Notes: a model not told the origin generated them from the sequence alone. A stretch of DNA of 64,000 nt from JAEUIT01 sp044220875 (GCA_044220875.1 JBGAQH010000003.1:310001-374000); one strand, 5' to 3'. Shown: positions 53,019 through 61,335, numbered from the stretch's first letter. Numbers and translations are program-made.

Positions 53019-55001
53019 GTGAACCCGATCCCGTCCAACCTCAGCCGCGTGCCGACCCTGCTCGGGTCGCGACTCTCCTCGAGTTCGATCGCGGAGTCGA
53101 CCCGCCAGATGCTCCGGCTGCAGGAGCAGCTTGCCAGCGGCAAGGCCATCAACCGGCCCAGCGACGACGTCGTCGGCACCAGCGCGATCTCGGTCCTCGA
53201 CGACCGCATCGAACGGCGCGGCCAGCGACAGAAGAACCTCGCCGAGGCTCAGGCCATGGTGGACGCCATGGATGGCTCGCTCAACGACCTCACCGATCTC
53301 ATGCAGCAGGCCAAGGCGGTGGGCCTCTCCCAGATCGGCGTCGGCAGCGACTCTGCAACCCGCAAGAATCAAGCCCAGGTGATCGACGCGATCCTCAGTG
53401 CCGCGGTCGACATCGGCAATCGCGAGCAGCGGGGGATCCACCTCTTCGGCGGGTCGGCCCATCGCGCCGCACCGCTCCAAGGACTCAACGGCGGCTACCG
53501 GTACGTCGGCGAAGGTGACGGCATGATCACCGACATCGGCCTCGCCTCGGGCGTGCCGGTGACGATGAGTGCCGAGCAGGCATTCGGGGCGCTCTCGGCC
53601 CGCGTCGAGGGCTTCGTCGACCTCAACCCCTCGATGACCGCGACCACCCGACTGGTTGACCTGAACGGCGCCCGGGGATTGGGCGTCAGCCGCGGCTCCT
53701 TCACCGTCACCGTCAACGCGGTGCAGTCGACGGTGGACCTCAGTGATGCCGAAACGGTCGGCGACGTCATCACCCGCCTTCAGGACGCGATTCAGGCCAC
53801 CGATCCCGGGGCGACCGTGGCGATCGACGCGACCAACGGCGGCATGCTCGCGATCACCCCGAGCGCCGGCAGCACGGTCACCATCAGCGATGGGGCGACC
53901 GCCGCCACGGCGTCGGACCTCGGCCTGCTCGGCACCTTCGCCGGGGGCGTGACGACGACCTCGAGCGATCTCGATCCGCGCATCACCGAGCTCACGCCGC
54001 TCAGCGCGATGCCGGGACTGACCCTGCCGCTGGGCACGATCCGCATCCGCAATTCCAACCAGGTCCGCGACCTCGACCTCTCCGGGGCCAGCACGGTCCG
54101 CGACCTCATGAATGCGACCGAGGCCTTGGGCATCGGCGTGCGCCTCGAGATCAACGAGTCCGGCGACCGGCTCAACGCCAAGAACGAACTGAGCGGCGGC
54201 ATCCTCTCGATCGAGGAGATCGGCGGCGGAACGACCGCGACCGCCCTGGGCATTCGCAGCTTCCACTCGACGACGCTCCTGGCCGACTTCAACGCCGGTG
54301 AAGGGGTCGGGCAGGTGAGCGGGAGGAGCGATCCCCAGACCGGGTTGCCCGATCCCTCCCTCAACACCGACTTCCGGGTCACGGTGAAGGACGGGCGGAG
54401 TTTCGACGTCGACATTCAGGGAGCGACGACCGTCCAGGACATCCTGGATCTCATCAACAACGGAGCGGTTGCCGCGGGCATCACCGCCCTCGAGTTCTCC
54501 GCGGGACTCGCCGCAAGCGGCAACGGCATCGAACTCACCGACAGCACCGTCGGCACGACGACGAGCGTCACCGACCTCAACGACTCGCCCGCCGCCCACG
54601 ACCTGGGCATCCTCGGATCGACGAGCAGCGCAACCTTCACCGGCGAGGACCGCGCAACGGTTGCGGTCGAAAGCGCGTTCAGCCACTTGATGGCCCTGCG
54701 GGACGCCCTTTTGTCCAACAACGAGGATGGCATCAGCTTTGCCACCGGTCGTCTGGATGACGACATCAGCCGCGCCGTCGAGGCGCGGGCCGACATCGGC
54801 GTCCGGGCCCAGCGCATCGAGAGCGCGACGACCCGTGAGGAGGACCTCGGGGTACAGGACGAGTCCCTTCGGTCCCAGGTGCAGGATCTCGACTACACGG
54901 CTGCGGCCATTCGCTTCTCCAACCTCCAACAGATCCTGCAGGCCGGCTACCAGACAGCGGCGGCCGCCCAGCAGTTGACCTTGCTCGACTTTCTCGGTTG
55001 A
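53019..55001 (+). CDS. flgL: Flagellar hook-associated protein 3, enlarged
   Basis: A 660-residue protein, about twice the size of E. coli FlgL. The N-terminal flagellin-like helix (STRQMLRLQEQLASGKAINR, PSDDVVGTSAI) and the C-terminal DIGVRAQRIESATTREEDL, AAIRFSNLQQILQAGYQTAA match FlgL. The centre contains at least two flagellin-IN-like beta units (TVTVNAVQSTVDLSDAETVG and RIRNSNQVRDLDLSGASTV), which explain the size. The start is a GTG; I see no better ATG. It forms the hook-filament junction with FlgK. Confidence 0.9.
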   Translation: MNPIPSNLSRVPTLLGSRLSSSSIAESTRQMLRLQEQLASGKAINRPSDDVVGTSAISVLDDRIERRGQRQKNLAEAQAMVDAMDGSLNDLTDLMQQAKAVGLSQIGVGSDSATRKNQAQVIDAILSAAVDIGNREQRGIHLFGGSAHRAAPLQGLNGGYRYVGEGDGMITDIGLASGVPVTMSAEQAFGALSARVEGFVDLNPSMTATTRLVDLNGARGLGVSRGSFTVTVNAVQSTVDLSDAETVGDVITRLQDAIQATDPGATVAIDATNGGMLAITPSAGSTVTISDGATAATASDLGLLGTFAGGVTTTSSDLDPRITELTPLSAMPGLTLPLGTIRIRNSNQVRDLDLSGASTVRDLMNATEALGIGVRLEINESGDRLNAKNELSGGILSIEEIGGGTTATALGIRSFHSTTLLADFNAGEGVGQVSGRSDPQTGLPDPSLNTDFRVTVKDGRSFDVDIQGATTVQDILDLINNGAVAAGITALEFSAGLAASGNGIELTDSTVGTTTSVTDLNDSPAAHDLGILGSTSSATFTGEDRATVAVESAFSHLMALRDALLSNNEDGISFATGRLDDDISRAVEARADIGVRAQRIESATTREEDLGVQDESLRSQVQDLDYTAAAIRFSNLQQILQAGYQTAAAAQQLTLLDFLG

Positions 55002-55105
55002 CGGATGACGGACGACAGATGATCGGCGTTGGTCCGCGGCCGGACGGACGTCGAGGACGGAGTTCCAGGGTCGCCTTCCCAATTTCGGTGGGACAGGCAC
55101 TCCAC

Positions 55106-55117
55106 ACCAAGGATTGG
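55106..55117 (+). promoter_or_regulatory. CsrA-type hairpin 1 in the fliW leader
   Basis: ACCAAGGATTGG contains CCAA-GGA-TTGG, a 4-bp stem that presents GGA in the loop. Position: 41 nt before the fliW ATG. It is repeated 15 nt further on. Confidence 0.5.
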
Positions 55118-55120
55118 ACC

Positions 55121-55132
55121 ACCAAGGATTGG
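55121..55132 (+). promoter_or_regulatory. CsrA-type hairpin 2 in the fliW leader
   Basis: A second ACCAAGGATTGG, here followed by T, so the stem ACCAA/TTGGT has 5 bp around the GGA loop. It ends 25 nt before the fliW start codon. Confidence 0.55.
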
Positions 55133-55157
55133 TCGGCCGCAGGAAACGGAGCGTTCC

Positions 55158-55604
55158 ATGTTTGTTCAGACCACCCGCTTTGGTCAGGTTGATGTGGATG
55201 AGGAGCGAGTCATCCTCTTCCCGGCCGGACTGCTTGGGTTCTCGAGCTACCGCCGCTTTGCGCTGCTGCAGCCCGACGACCAGGGCATCTTCTTCTGGCT
55301 CCAGTCCATCGAGGCGCCGGACCTGGCCTTCGTCGTGACCGATCCCGCGCTGTGGATCGCCGACTTCCAGGCCCAGATCCGCCGCGAGCAGATGGACGAG
55401 CTTGAGCTCGGCGACCTGGCCGACGCCCAAGTGCTGGTGATCGTGAACAAGCGCGATGGGGCGCTGACGGCGAACCTGCAGGGGCCCCTGGTCATCAATG
55501 CGAAGAACTGCCGTGCGATGCAGCTCGTCCTCGCCGAGAAGCGATGGACGACGCGGCACACGCTGATGCAGCTCTCCGAACCCGTGCGAGCCGCGTCGGC
55601 TTGA
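55158..55604 (+). CDS. fliW: Flagellar assembly factor FliW
   Basis: A 148-residue beta-rich protein. It shows VDVDEERVILFPAGLLGFSSYRRFALL, then FFWLQSIEAPDLAFVVTDP, and VIVNKRDGALTANLQGPLVINAKNCRAMQLVL, all FliW marks. FliW binds flagellin or CsrA; when flagellin is exported, FliW is freed and blocks CsrA, which lifts repression of flagellin translation. csrA is the next gene and two flagellin genes follow, so the full circuit is here. I chose ATG 55158, with GGAAACGGAG upstream. Its leader holds two tandem GGA-loop hairpins. Confidence 0.95.
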   Translation: MFVQTTRFGQVDVDEERVILFPAGLLGFSSYRRFALLQPDDQGIFFWLQSIEAPDLAFVVTDPALWIADFQAQIRREQMDELELGDLADAQVLVIVNKRDGALTANLQGPLVINAKNCRAMQLVLAEKRWTTRHTLMQLSEPVRAASA

Positions 55605-55627
55605 GCACGGTCCCACCGAACGAAAGT

Positions 55628-55641
55628 CCCCAAGGACGGGG
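55628..55641 (+). promoter_or_regulatory. CsrA-type hairpin in the csrA leader
   Basis: CCCC-AAGGAC-GGGG forms a 4-bp GC stem with AAGGAC in the loop, which includes the ARGGA core. It lies in the 153-nt fliW-csrA gap. Confidence 0.5.
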
Positions 55642-55757
55642 CACACCCGCGTCAGCCATACGCGTGTTCAGAGTTGACGGCGCCGCGCCAATCGAGGCTG
55701 GTTGGCAGGCGGGTCGCGACGAGGCATCGCGACCGCATCCAAGGAAGGAGCCCGCAC

Positions 55758-56072
55758 ATGCTGGTCCTCTCTCGACAGAGGGATGAGACGATCATGATCG
55801 GCGACGACGTCGAACTGACGATCGTCGACATCAGGGGCGACAAGGTCCGAATCGGGATCAAGGCCCCATCCACCGTCGCCGTGCACCGCAAGGAGGTGTA
55901 CGACGCGATTCGAAACGAGAACCAACAGGCCGCGGGATTCCGCGGTGAGATCACGGCCTTCCGGCCGCGCGGCGTGACCGTGCGACCCGAGCGCCGTTCT
56001 GAGGGCGGGACGGTCCTGCCTGCAGCGGCGCGCATCGCCGCACGCACCGACGGCCGGCGCGACATCGCCTGA
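55758..56072 (+). CDS. csrA: Carbon storage regulator, with C-terminal extension
   Basis: A 104-residue RNA-binding repressor. The first ~62 residues match CsrA closely (MLVLSRQRDETIMIGDD, KVRIGIKAPSTVAVHRKEVY), including the conserved RNA-contacting residues near the N-terminus and Arg in VHR. The last ~40 residues (from GEITAFRPRG on) are an Arg/Ala-rich tail not found in typical 61-75-residue CsrA. The start ATG has AAGGAAGGAG upstream, itself containing ARGGA. CsrA should block flagellin translation until FliW sequesters it. Gene order fliW-csrA-flagellin is classical. Confidence 0.95.
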   Translation: MLVLSRQRDETIMIGDDVELTIVDIRGDKVRIGIKAPSTVAVHRKEVYDAIRNENQQAAGFRGEITAFRPRGVTVRPERRSEGGTVLPAAARIAARTDGRRDIA

Positions 56073-56098
56073 GCGATTTCCGGCTCGAGCCTTCCAGT

Positions 56099-56110
56099 CA
56101 AGGAGGATTG
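56099..56110 (+). promoter_or_regulatory. Ribosome site of flagellin 1 in a CsrA-like context
   Basis: CAA-GGAGGA-TTG places the Shine-Dalgarno GGAGGA between short complementary arms, 3 nt before the ATG at 56113. CsrA could compete with the ribosome here. Confidence 0.4.
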
Positions 56111-56112
56111 CC

Positions 56113-57594
56113 ATGGCTCGGATTAACACGAATGTCTCATCGCTGATCGCGCAGAACAACCTCAAGCGATCGGGCTCCGACCTCCAGGTGCGACTCCAGC
56201 GCCTTTCCACGGGTCTACGCATCAACCGCGGCGCGGACGACCCCGCCGGCCTCATCGTCTCGGAGCGCTTGCGCAGCGAGATGAAGGGAATCGGCACCGC
56301 CATCGACAACTCCGAGCGGGCCAGCTCGGTCATCTCGACCGCGGAAGGCTATCTCGCCGAGGTCGCCGACCTTCTCAACGGCATCAAGTCGCTCATCGTG
56401 AAGAGCGCCAACAGCGGCGGCGTGAGCAAGGACGAGGTCGGCGCGAACCAGCTGGAGATTGACTCGGCCATCGAGTCCATCACCCGCATCTCGAACACCG
56501 CGAGCTTCGCCGGCCTGCAGCTCCTCAACGGCAACCTGGGGTACATCACCTCCGGCATCAACGCCGCGGACATCGCCGGCGCCAACATCCACGGCGTCCA
56601 GTTCGGCACCGACAATGACATTGCCGTCGCCGTCGAGGTGGTCCAAAGCGCCCAGACGGGGCAGCTCTTCCTCTCCGGCAACACCGCCGGCGCCGCGGGT
56701 GCGCTCCTCTCAAGCGTCACCCTCGAGATCGCCGGCCCGCTGGGCGTCCAGTCGCTTACCTTCGTCTCCGGCACGGCGCTCTCCGCCGTCGCCGCGGGCG
56801 TCAACCTCGTTCGCGACACGACGGGCGTCTCCGCGACCCTGGTGGATTCGACCGACCAGACCTCGGGCCTGGTCTTCAACTCGACCAACTACGGCAGCGA
56901 CTCGTTCGTGAGCGTGAAGAAGATCGGCGAGGGCGGTGCGTTCTTCGCCACCTTCGACCAGCAGAACGGCAACCAGACCAACCGCGATTCGGGCCAGGAC
57001 GTGCGGGCCATCGTGAACGGTGCGGTTGCGACGGGCGACGGGACCTCGATCTCGCTCAACACGCCGGCGCTTTCGCTTGCGGTCGACCTGACCACGGCGT
57101 TCGCGACGACGATCAACGGCACGCCGTCGAGCTTCCACATCACCGGCGGCGGCGCCAACTTCCAGCTCGGGCCGGCGGTCGACGCCACCCAGCAGGTCGG
57201 CGTCGGCATCCAGTCGATCGCGGCGACGCGCATCGGCGGCACCGACATCGAGGGCGTCCGCTACTTCCTCGACAGCCTCAAGAGCGGTCAGCCCAACTCG
57301 ATCCTCTCGGATCGGGCGGAGCAGGCCTCGAGCGTTCTGGACACGGCAATCACCGACATCGCGGTGATGCGGGGCCGCCTCGGCGCCTTCGAGCGCAACA
57401 CGCTCCAGACCAACATGAACGCCCTGCAGATCGGTTTGGAGAACATCACCTCGAGCGAGTCGAAGATCCGCGACGCGGACTTCGCGGCGGAAACCGCCCA
57501 ACTCACCCGAGCCCAGATCCTCCAGCAGGCGGGCACTTCGGTTCTGGCGACCTCCAACTCGAGCGCCCAGAACGTGCTGAGACTCCTCCAGTAA
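56113..57594 (+). CDS. Flagellin 1
   Basis: A 493-residue flagellin. The conserved N-terminal helix region reads MARINTNVSSLIAQNNLKRS and LQRLSTGLRINRGADDPAGL; the C-terminal region reads IRDADFAAETAQLTRAQIL and ends with SAQNVLRLLQ. The centre (residues ~150-380) is a surface-exposed beta-rich domain. It polymerises into the filament. The start ATG has a strong AAGGAGG. A terminator-like hairpin follows at 57653. It differs from flagellin 2 throughout the centre, and even the N-terminal helices differ at many positions, so the two are not a recent duplication. Confidence 0.97.
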   Translation: MARINTNVSSLIAQNNLKRSGSDLQVRLQRLSTGLRINRGADDPAGLIVSERLRSEMKGIGTAIDNSERASSVISTAEGYLAEVADLLNGIKSLIVKSANSGGVSKDEVGANQLEIDSAIESITRISNTASFAGLQLLNGNLGYITSGINAADIAGANIHGVQFGTDNDIAVAVEVVQSAQTGQLFLSGNTAGAAGALLSSVTLEIAGPLGVQSLTFVSGTALSAVAAGVNLVRDTTGVSATLVDSTDQTSGLVFNSTNYGSDSFVSVKKIGEGGAFFATFDQQNGNQTNRDSGQDVRAIVNGAVATGDGTSISLNTPALSLAVDLTTAFATTINGTPSSFHITGGGANFQLGPAVDATQQVGVGIQSIAATRIGGTDIEGVRYFLDSLKSGQPNSILSDRAEQASSVLDTAITDIAVMRGRLGAFERNTLQTNMNALQIGLENITSSESKIRDADFAAETAQLTRAQILQQAGTSVLATSNSSAQNVLRLLQ

Positions 57595-57652
57595 GTCGAG
57601 CAGCGCCGATAACGCGGTTTCCCGACCGGATTCCGCCTCACGACACTCGTAA

Positions 57653-57690
57653 AGCCCCTCGGCCTCACCGCCGGGGGGCTGTTCTTTGTC
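57653..57690 (+). terminator. Terminator after flagellin 1
   Basis: AGCCCCTCGGC (57653-57663) pairs with GCCGGGGGGCT (57670-57680) with one G-T wobble, followed by the T-rich GTTCTTTG. Confidence 0.8.
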
Positions 57691-57814
57691 CTCATCGCTG
57701 GAGTTCTTGACCCCAAGGACCGGGAAACGAACTGCTGGGCTGAAGTCACCCCCCACGCCTTCCGATGACCCTCTGGACCGCTCTCTCCGCCGCGGCCGCG
57801 CGGAACGGAGCGAT

Positions 57815-57839
57815 CGGAACGGTAGCAGGATGCGTTCCG
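57815..57839 (+). promoter_or_regulatory. CsrA-type hairpin in flagellin 2 leader
   Basis: A 7-bp perfect stem CGGAACG / CGTTCCG encloses the loop GTAGCAGGATG. The loop carries ARGGAUG, the core of the CsrA consensus, at 57827-57832. Confidence 0.55.
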
Positions 57840-57911
57840 GTGACAGGCAGGATCGGGGCGATGCGGAGGATCCGCTCGCGTCCCAAAGCCCATCGCGCGT
57901 GGCGTTGGGTC

Positions 57912-57937
57912 GATCGGAACCATCGTGAGGTCCGATC
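57912..57937 (+). promoter_or_regulatory. Second hairpin in flagellin 2 leader
   Basis: GATCGGA (57912-57918) and TCCGATC (57931-57937) form a 7-bp perfect stem with a 12-nt loop. Confidence 0.4.
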
Positions 57938-57945
57938 CACAAGGC

Positions 57946-57973
57946 CCGGCCCCCGACGTCTAGGTCGGGCCGG
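57946..57973 (+). promoter_or_regulatory. Third hairpin, next to flagellin 2 ribosome site
   Basis: CCCGAC-GTCTAG-GTCGGG (57952-57969), extended by CCGG/CCGG past a CC bulge, ends 5 nt before the Shine-Dalgarno GGAGGA at 57979-57984. Confidence 0.45.
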
Positions 57974-57992
57974 TTCACGGAGGACAACAGCA

Positions 57993-59462
57993 GTGAGTCG
58001 TATCAATCAGAACATCTCGTCGCTGATCGCCCAGCGCACGCTGGGTGCTCAGAACCGAGGCTTGCAGACTAGTCTGCAACGCCTCTCGACGGGTCTCCGC
58101 ATCAACCGAGGTGCTGACGACCCGGCAGGTCTCATCGCCAGCGAGAACCTGCGAGCCGAGAAGAGCGCCATCAACAGCGCCATCTCCAACGCCCAGCGAG
58201 CTGACCAGGTCGTGAACGTCGCCGAAGGCGGTCTCCAGGAAGTTTCGAACATGCTGGTCGAACTTCAGGGCCTCGTCGGCGCGACGGCCAACGAAGCGGG
58301 CGTTTCCGCAGAGGAGAAGGATGCGAATCAGCTGCAGATCGACTCGATCCTGCAGACGGTCGACCGCATCGCGAATGCGACGAGCTTCCAGGGATCGAAG
58401 CTCCTCAACGGCAACTTTGACTACACCACGTCGGGCGTCAATGCTGGCATTACGGACGTCAGCATCAACGGCGCACGGCTCTCGGACAACGGTTCGGCTC
58501 GGGCGGTCACGGTCACCGTGCTCACCTCGGCCCGCACCGCCGGCGTGTACCTCTCGACGGGCGCCACGTTCGCCAACGCCGGCTCCGGCGAAGTCACCTT
58601 CGAAGTCACCGGCACGAAGGGTGTGCAGCAGTTCACCTTCGCGTCGGGCACCTCGCAGTCCGACATCATCGACGCCGTCAATTCCTACAAGGACCAGCTC
58701 GGCGTGTCCGCCGCTCAGGACACCACCGACACGGCCCGCGTCAACATCCGCTCGACGACCTACGGCAGCGATGCCTTCGTCCGCACGAAGGAACTCGCCA
58801 ACCAGGGCGCGACGGACTTCATCTTCGCCTCCGCCGCAGCCGCGACGGGGACCAACGACCTCAAGCAGTACGGCAGGGATGCGACCGTTCTCATCAACGG
58901 TACGCAAGCCACTACGAATGGTTTGACGGCGCGGGTCTCTACGGACGGATTCGACGTCAATGTTGCACTCGATGGCGCCGCCTCGCTCAACAGCGACGGT
59001 CAGGCCACGCAGTTCTACATCACGGGCGGCGGTGCGAACTTCAGTCTCGCACCGAAGGTGAATCTGGCCGGCAAGGTGTCGCTCGGCATCGAGACGGTGA
59101 CCACGGGTAACCTCGGCTCAGAGGCCGAAGGCTTCCTCTCCGACCTCAAGTCGGGTGGTTCCGCCAACGTGCAGAACGGCGACCTCTCCTCGGCTCAAAC
59201 CATCATCGAGCAGGCGATCAAGCAGGTCTCGAGTCTCCGTGGCCGTCTCGGCGCGTTCCAGAAGAACGTCGTCGGCGCGACCATCTCGAGTCTTGGCGTG
59301 TCGCTTGAGAATACGACCGCTGCTGAGAGTGCGATCCGCGATACCGACTTCGCCGCCGAAACGGCGTCGCTCACCCGGTCGCAGATCCTCAGCCAGGCCG
59401 CGACCCAGTCGCTCGCCTTGGCCAACTCCAGCCCGTCCGCCGTTCTCTCGCTCCTCGGCTAA
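57993..59462 (+). CDS. Flagellin 2
   Basis: A 489-residue flagellin that starts with GTG (reads MSRINQNISSLIAQRTLGAQ), with GGAGGA 8 nt upstream. The N-terminal LQRLSTGLRINRGADDPAGL and the C-terminal AIRDTDFAAETASLTRSQIL, ending in SAVLSLLG, are conserved. The centre is a flagellin-type beta domain distinct from flagellin 1. A ~300-nt structured leader with a CsrA-like hairpin precedes it. A strong terminator follows. Two flagellins of equal length but different sequence suggest a composite filament or alternate expression. Confidence 0.97.
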   Translation: MSRINQNISSLIAQRTLGAQNRGLQTSLQRLSTGLRINRGADDPAGLIASENLRAEKSAINSAISNAQRADQVVNVAEGGLQEVSNMLVELQGLVGATANEAGVSAEEKDANQLQIDSILQTVDRIANATSFQGSKLLNGNFDYTTSGVNAGITDVSINGARLSDNGSARAVTVTVLTSARTAGVYLSTGATFANAGSGEVTFEVTGTKGVQQFTFASGTSQSDIIDAVNSYKDQLGVSAAQDTTDTARVNIRSTTYGSDAFVRTKELANQGATDFIFASAAAATGTNDLKQYGRDATVLINGTQATTNGLTARVSTDGFDVNVALDGAASLNSDGQATQFYITGGGANFSLAPKVNLAGKVSLGIETVTTGNLGSEAEGFLSDLKSGGSANVQNGDLSSAQTIIEQAIKQVSSLRGRLGAFQKNVVGATISSLGVSLENTTAAESAIRDTDFAAETASLTRSQILSQAATQSLALANSSPSAVLSLLG

Positions 59463-59509
59463 GCCCGAGGAATCGACTGAACGGGGCGGAGGTCCCGGGA
59501 GATGAGATG

Positions 59510-59546
59510 CCGCGGCGGGCCGAAAGGCCCGCCGCGGTGGTTTTTG
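59510..59546 (+). terminator. Terminator after flagellin 2
   Basis: A 12-bp perfect stem (CCGCGGCGGGCC / GGCCCGCCGCGG) with a GAAA loop, followed by TGGTTTTTG. Confidence 0.92.
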
Positions 59547-59571
59547 TCGATGTCGCGTGACGGCGCTCCGG

Positions 59572-60096
59572 CTATGGCTGCGCCGCGCGGTGGCGCTCGT
59601 ACCGAAGGACGCCGGGCTCCGAGCCCGGGCCCGCTGCGCTGAAGCCGCTGACGCGGAGGACGCCCTGCGATCCGACGAGGTCCGGCAGGGTCTCGGCGAT
59701 GACCAGCCGCACGCGATCGTCGGCGAACGCATGGGCCACCAGCGCGTTGGCCGCCTCGCTCGCATAGCCGCGGCGCCGCTGGTCGCTCACGATGCCGTAG
59801 CCGATCTCGACCGTGCCGTCAGCGGGCGGTCCCTTGAAGCCAGCCGTCCCGATGAGGGTCGGCCGGTCGCGCGGATCGGGGAGGATCACGAAGTACATCC
59901 ACCACGCCGCCTCGTCGGGGCGTTCGTCGAGCCGCGCCTTCACCCAGCGGAAGGCAGCCTCATCCAGGAAGTCCGGCGGCCAGGTCGGCGGCACCCGGAC
60001 GCTGAGGTGGTGGGCGAGGGCGATTGGGCCGTCGATCGCCGCCTCCAGCGCGCGGGCTGTGGCCGGAATGAGCTGAAGCCGGGCGGATTGCATCAT
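59572..60096 (-). CDS. GNAT-family N-acetyltransferase
   Basis: A 174-residue enzyme of the RimJ/RimL type. It begins with SARLQLIPATARALEAAI, has the strand VEIGYGIVSDQRRRGYASEAANALV without its middle split, in which QRRRGYA is the acetyl-CoA pyrophosphate loop, and ends with GVLRYERHR. It acetylates an amino group of a protein N-terminus or small molecule; substrate unknown. The first ATG at 60096 has a TACAGT box 8 nt upstream. Converges on the flagellin terminator and follows the CDF transporter gene by 45 nt on the same strand. Confidence 0.88.
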   Translation of the reverse strand: MMQSARLQLIPATARALEAAIDGPIALAHHLSVRVPPTWPPDFLDEAAFRWVKARLDERPDEAAWWMYFVILPDPRDRPTLIGTAGFKGPPADGTVEIGYGIVSDQRRRGYASEAANALVAHAFADDRVRLVIAETLPDLVGSQGVLRVSGFSAAGPGSEPGVLRYERHRAAQP

Positions 60097-60104
60097 GTGC
60101 CGAC

Positions 60105-60110
60105 ACTGTA
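60105..60110 (-). promoter_or_regulatory. TANNNT box for leaderless GNAT gene
   Basis: TACAGT on the minus strand lies 8 nt before the ATG at 60096. Confidence 0.4.
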
Positions 60111-60141
60111 TCCGCGGCGCCGAGCGTGCATGGCCCACGGG

Positions 60142-61089
60142 TCAGGTGACGGGGTGCTCGGAGCGATCGTGGGACGCGTCGAGGAGCGCCGGCTCGACGT
60201 GAATGAGGACGTCGCGGATGCGGGTGTCGTCCTCGCGGATCCGGTCCTTCACGCGATGGGCGAGCGTGTGGCTGTCGCGCACGTTCATCGCCCCGTCGAC
60301 GTGTACGTGCAGGTCAACGAAATAGTCGAAGCCGATCTTCCGGATCCGGCACTTGTGGGCGTCGATGACCCCATCGACCTGCATCGCGGCGCGGAGGACG
60401 TTGGTCTCGAGCGTCTTCGGCGGGGCCGTGTCGAGCAGCTCGGCGAGGGCGGGGCGGATGAGGCGAATCGCGTTGAAGACGATGAACGCCGCGGCGACGA
60501 TCGCGGCGATGTCGTCGCTTCGCTCATAGCCGGGCCCGCCGATGATCGCGACGAGAATGCCGACGAAGGCCGCGGCCGAGGTGATCGCATCGCTCCGGTG
60601 GTGCCAGGCGTCGCTCGTGACGGCGAGGCTCTCGGCGCTCTCGCCGGCCTTGAGCACGAATCGGAAGAGCGTCTCCTTCACGACGATCACGGCGACGAGG
60701 ACGACGAGCGTGAACGCGGCCGGCGTATGGTGCGGCGTGATGATCTGCCGGATGGCCTCGACGGTGATGACCACCGCCGCGGCGAGGAGCACGATCGAGA
60801 CGACGATCGAGGCGAGCGGCTCATACTTGCCGTGCCCGTAGGGATGGTTGTCGTCGGCGGGGCGCTCGGCCATGCGCAGGCCGGCCCAGACGATGAGCGA
60901 GGTGAAGATGTCGCTCGTCGACTCGATCGCATCGGCAAGCAGAGCGGCGGAATTGCCGACCACGCCGGCAATCGCCTTGATTGCCGCGAGCGCGACGTTC
61001 ACGAGGATGCCAAGGGCGACGGCGCGCAGCCCCGCCTGGGTGGACGGGCGTCCACCGGCCGGGGGGGGCGATGACGGTGCGGAGGTCAT
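60142..61089 (-). CDS. Cation diffusion facilitator (CDF) transporter
   Basis: A 315-residue membrane protein with six predicted segments and a C-terminal cytoplasmic domain. The first metal-site helix reads SAALLADAIESTSD, with Glu 56 and Asp 60 at the usual H/D-x3-D positions, and the second reads SDAWHHRSDA. The C-terminal VLRAAMQVDGVIDAHKCRIRKI and FVDLHVHVDG match the family's domain. It should export Zn2+, Fe2+, Mn2+ or Co2+ against protons. The Glu in place of His at the first site is a possible hint to specificity other than Zn, but not decisive. I chose the ATG at 61089. Confidence 0.92.
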   Translation of the reverse strand: MTSAPSSPPPAGGRPSTQAGLRAVALGILVNVALAAIKAIAGVVGNSAALLADAIESTSDIFTSLIVWAGLRMAERPADDNHPYGHGKYEPLASIVVSIVLLAAAVVITVEAIRQIITPHHTPAAFTLVVLVAVIVVKETLFRFVLKAGESAESLAVTSDAWHHRSDAITSAAAFVGILVAIIGGPGYERSDDIAAIVAAAFIVFNAIRLIRPALAELLDTAPPKTLETNVLRAAMQVDGVIDAHKCRIRKIGFDYFVDLHVHVDGAMNVRDSHTLAHRVKDRIREDDTRIRDVLIHVEPALLDASHDRSEHPVT

Positions 61090-61335
61090 GCGCAGGTCAC
61101 GAGCTCGGCAATGGATGCTCCGGGCGAGCGAGGCCACGGGCCATCGATGCGTCGCATCGGCACGCTACCACGGACGCCCGCTCGCCGTCGGTGGCCACGC
61201 GCCGGGCGAGCGCCGGCGAGCGTTGGTCTGCGAAGGTCGATCCGGTCGAGAACTCCACGCGATGGGCCCGGGGTGCGCGACCGAGCGTGGAATCTCTGGC
61301 ATGATGCCCGGAGATTCCCGAAGAACGCCCGCCGC

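Larger units (their letters stand above)
57595..57992 (+). other. 398-nt leader/intergenic region of flagellin 2
   Basis: After a terminator at 57653-57690 about 300 nt remain without a gene. They hold three hairpins (57815-57839, 57912-57937, 57946-57973) and about a dozen GGA motifs. GCCGATAA at 57605-57612 matches a sigma-28 -10 box, but no TAAA lies 15 nt upstream. The long structured leader suggests post-transcriptional control. Confidence 0.5.

Noticed and set aside
57605..57612. GCCGATAA, identical to a sigma-28 -10 box
   Set aside because: No TAAA lies at the required 15-nt spacing, and a terminator follows within 50 nt, so it would not drive flagellin 2.
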